Shown: positions 62,901 to 64,000 of the stretch, in pieces
Numbering within the stretch: position 1 is the first letter of the stretch
Layout of the letters: each line of letters starts with the position of its first letter
NCBI RefSeq assembly: GCF_001562015.1
Contig: NZ_LASA01000066.1
Span: forward strand, 1 to 64,000
Reading direction: 5' to 3'
Length of the DNA stretch: 64,000 nucleotides
Source of the DNA: Endozoicomonas arenosclerae
GTDB taxonomy: Bacteria; Pseudomonadota; Gammaproteobacteria; Pseudomonadales; Endozoicomonadaceae
The notes under the pieces: model-generated
Seen by the model: only the letters and a program-made list of their open reading frames with translations
Databases searched by the model: none
What the model was told of the DNA's origin: nothing
Translations under genes and position numbers: made by a program

Positions 62901-64000
62901 TTAAAGGTTTTCTTCCGCGTAAGCGGCCAGTGGCGAGCGTGGGACTCCCTGTAATTGTATTGCGCCACCGTGTGGGAAGTTTTTGAATCGTTCAGTCATG
63001 TAGGTCAGACCAGAACTGGTGGGTGCCAGATAAGGTGTATCGATCTGGGCAAGGTTGCCCAAACAGATGACCTTACTGCCGGAACCCGCACGGGTGATTA
63101 TTGTTTTTATCTGGTGAGGAGTAAGGTTCTGACACTCATCAATGATGATCAGGCTCTGTTGAAAGCTGCGACCCCTGATATAGTTCAGGGATTTGAAGTG
63201 GAGTGGAACCTGCTTGAGAATGTAATCCACACTGCTGTTGGTGGACTCATCGTCACAATGCAGGGCTTCGAGGTTGTCGGTAATGGCACCGAGCCAGGGC
63301 TCCATTTTTTCCGCTTCTGTACCTGGCAGGTAGCCAATGTCTTCATCCAGCCCTCGGGTTGAGCGAGTGGCTATGATCCGACGGAACTGTTTGGTGGCTA
63401 CTGTCATTTCAATAGCTGCAGCCAGGGCAAGAATGGTTTTACCTGAACCCGCTGCACCGGTCAGGTTGACCAGATGGATATCGGGATCGAGCAAAAGATT
63501 CAGCGCCATGGCCTGGTAGATATCCAGGGGCTGAAGTCCCCAGGCTTCCTGGCCCATTAATGTTTCACGACAGTAGTGTTGTAGCTGAACTTCATCTTGA
63601 GTGATGGCGTTCACTCTGGCTACAAAACCGGTGTCGTCCAGGAAAAACTGGTTCAGATATATGTCGTCGCCCAGTTCTTCTTTTAATAGCCGGTGATAGG
63701 TAACACCTTCCAGCTGCTCTGTCTGAACTTGTGAGACACGGTCCCAGAAGTTTCCTTCAAACAGGCGGTACCCTTTATTGAGCAATCCAATATCGGAAAC
63801 CAGCTGGTCGCTATGGTAGTCCTCCGTTGGAATTCCACATCCGCGAGCTTTGAGTCGCATGTTGATATCTTTCGTCACCAGGATCACCGGAGCACCCGGA
63901 TGAGTTTCCTGGAAATGGCAGATATCGTTGATGATACGGTTATCGTTATTGCTGGTCGGGAGTGTGGTGATATTTTCTACATGATGAGAACTCAGGATTG
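62901..64000 (-). CDS. PIN-PhoH family ATPase (YlaK-like), 5' end outside the window
   Basis: The frame is open from the stop at 62901 to the window edge, 366 codons, so the gene starts beyond 64000. The visible part covers the end of a PIN domain (RIINDICHFQETHPGAPVIL, VTKDINMRLKARGCG with the conserved acidic region), then a PhoH ATPase with Walker A (LTGAAGSGKTILALA), IATRSTRGLDEDIGYLPGTE, Walker B (LIIIDECQNLTPHQ) and GNLAQIDTPYL. The PIN-PhoH fusions are RNA-related; PIN is a ribonuclease fold. A GTG at 63887 is an internal codon, not the start. Confidence 0.9.
   Translation of the reverse strand, partial: ILSSHHVENITTLPTSNNDNRIINDICHFQETHPGAPVILVTKDINMRLKARGCGIPTEDYHSDQLVSDIGLLNKGYRLFEGNFWDRVSQVQTEQLEGVTYHRLLKEELGDDIYLNQFFLDDTGFVARVNAITQDEVQLQHYCRETLMGQEAWGLQPLDIYQAMALNLLLDPDIHLVNLTGAAGSGKTILALAAAIEMTVATKQFRRIIATRSTRGLDEDIGYLPGTEAEKMEPWLGAITDNLEALHCDDESTNSSVDYILKQVPLHFKSLNYIRGRSFQQSLIIIDECQNLTPHQIKTIITRAGSGSKVICLGNLAQIDTPYLAPTSSGLTYMTERFKNFPHGGAIQLQGVPRSPLAAYAEENL

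Noticed and set aside
1-64000. CRISPR arrays, tRNA and rRNA genes
   Set aside because: No regularly spaced direct repeats and no tRNA- or rRNA-like stretches were seen in the intergenic regions; a tRNA scan would settle small cases.

Overview
The window looks like chromosomal DNA of a marine gammaproteobacterium, most plausibly in or near Endozoicomonas/Oceanospirillales. This is inferred from protein style and gene mix: an IS1182-type transposase, FadL-type porins, an Aap amino-acid transporter and a complete alginate cluster. No rRNA, tRNA or CRISPR array was seen.

Layout. 1-246: end of an IS1182-like insertion sequence, cut by the window edge. 247-3707: a CaiB/BaiF-type CoA transferase/racemase and two exported proteins (a short-chain dehydrogenase and a DKxxHF-motif protein). 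3766-7555: the high-affinity phosphate transporter pstSCAB on the minus strand, with a Pho box and an internal hairpin. 7761-16398: signalling and metal/heme genes: two paralogous receivers (one fused to a degenerate HPt-like domain), a CHASE-PAS histidine kinase, a Zn/Cd/Pb-type P1B ATPase with an ArsR-like operator, and an HbpS/GlcG-type secreted protein divergent from an OmpR/EnvZ-like pair. 16430-24327: folE, a C-terminal J-domain protein, aapJQMP, a short S-adenosylhomocysteine-hydrolase-like protein and an exported histidine phosphatase. 24402-39161: two FadL-family porins, a 1,696-residue helical-repeat protein, YqhA, a TRIC-type channel, an alpha/beta hydrolase-MlaA pair, yaaA and an avidin-like secreted protein.

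39235-56900 is the centrepiece: algC divergent from algD-8-44-K-E-G-I-J-F-X-L, then algA. Together these encode GDP-mannuronate synthesis (AlgA, AlgC, AlgD), c-di-GMP-gated polymerisation and inner-membrane transit (Alg8, Alg44), periplasmic epimerisation, acetylation and lysis (AlgG, I, J, F, X, L), and export (AlgK, AlgE). All twelve alginate operon genes of Pseudomonas are present, but the X-L block has moved to the 3' side of algF. A MITE-like inverted-repeat element lies between algL and algA.

57029-59238: bioB-bioF behind a perfect 17-bp dyad that fits a BirA operator. 59442-61297: a tightly packed trio (NC-x-x-H cysteine-hydrolase-like protein, lipoprotein, alpha/beta hydrolase). 61334 to the end: gdhA and a PIN-PhoH ATPase cut by the window edge.

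Starts were chosen by ribosome-binding site and overlap. All functional calls come from reading motifs by eye; no database search was run.
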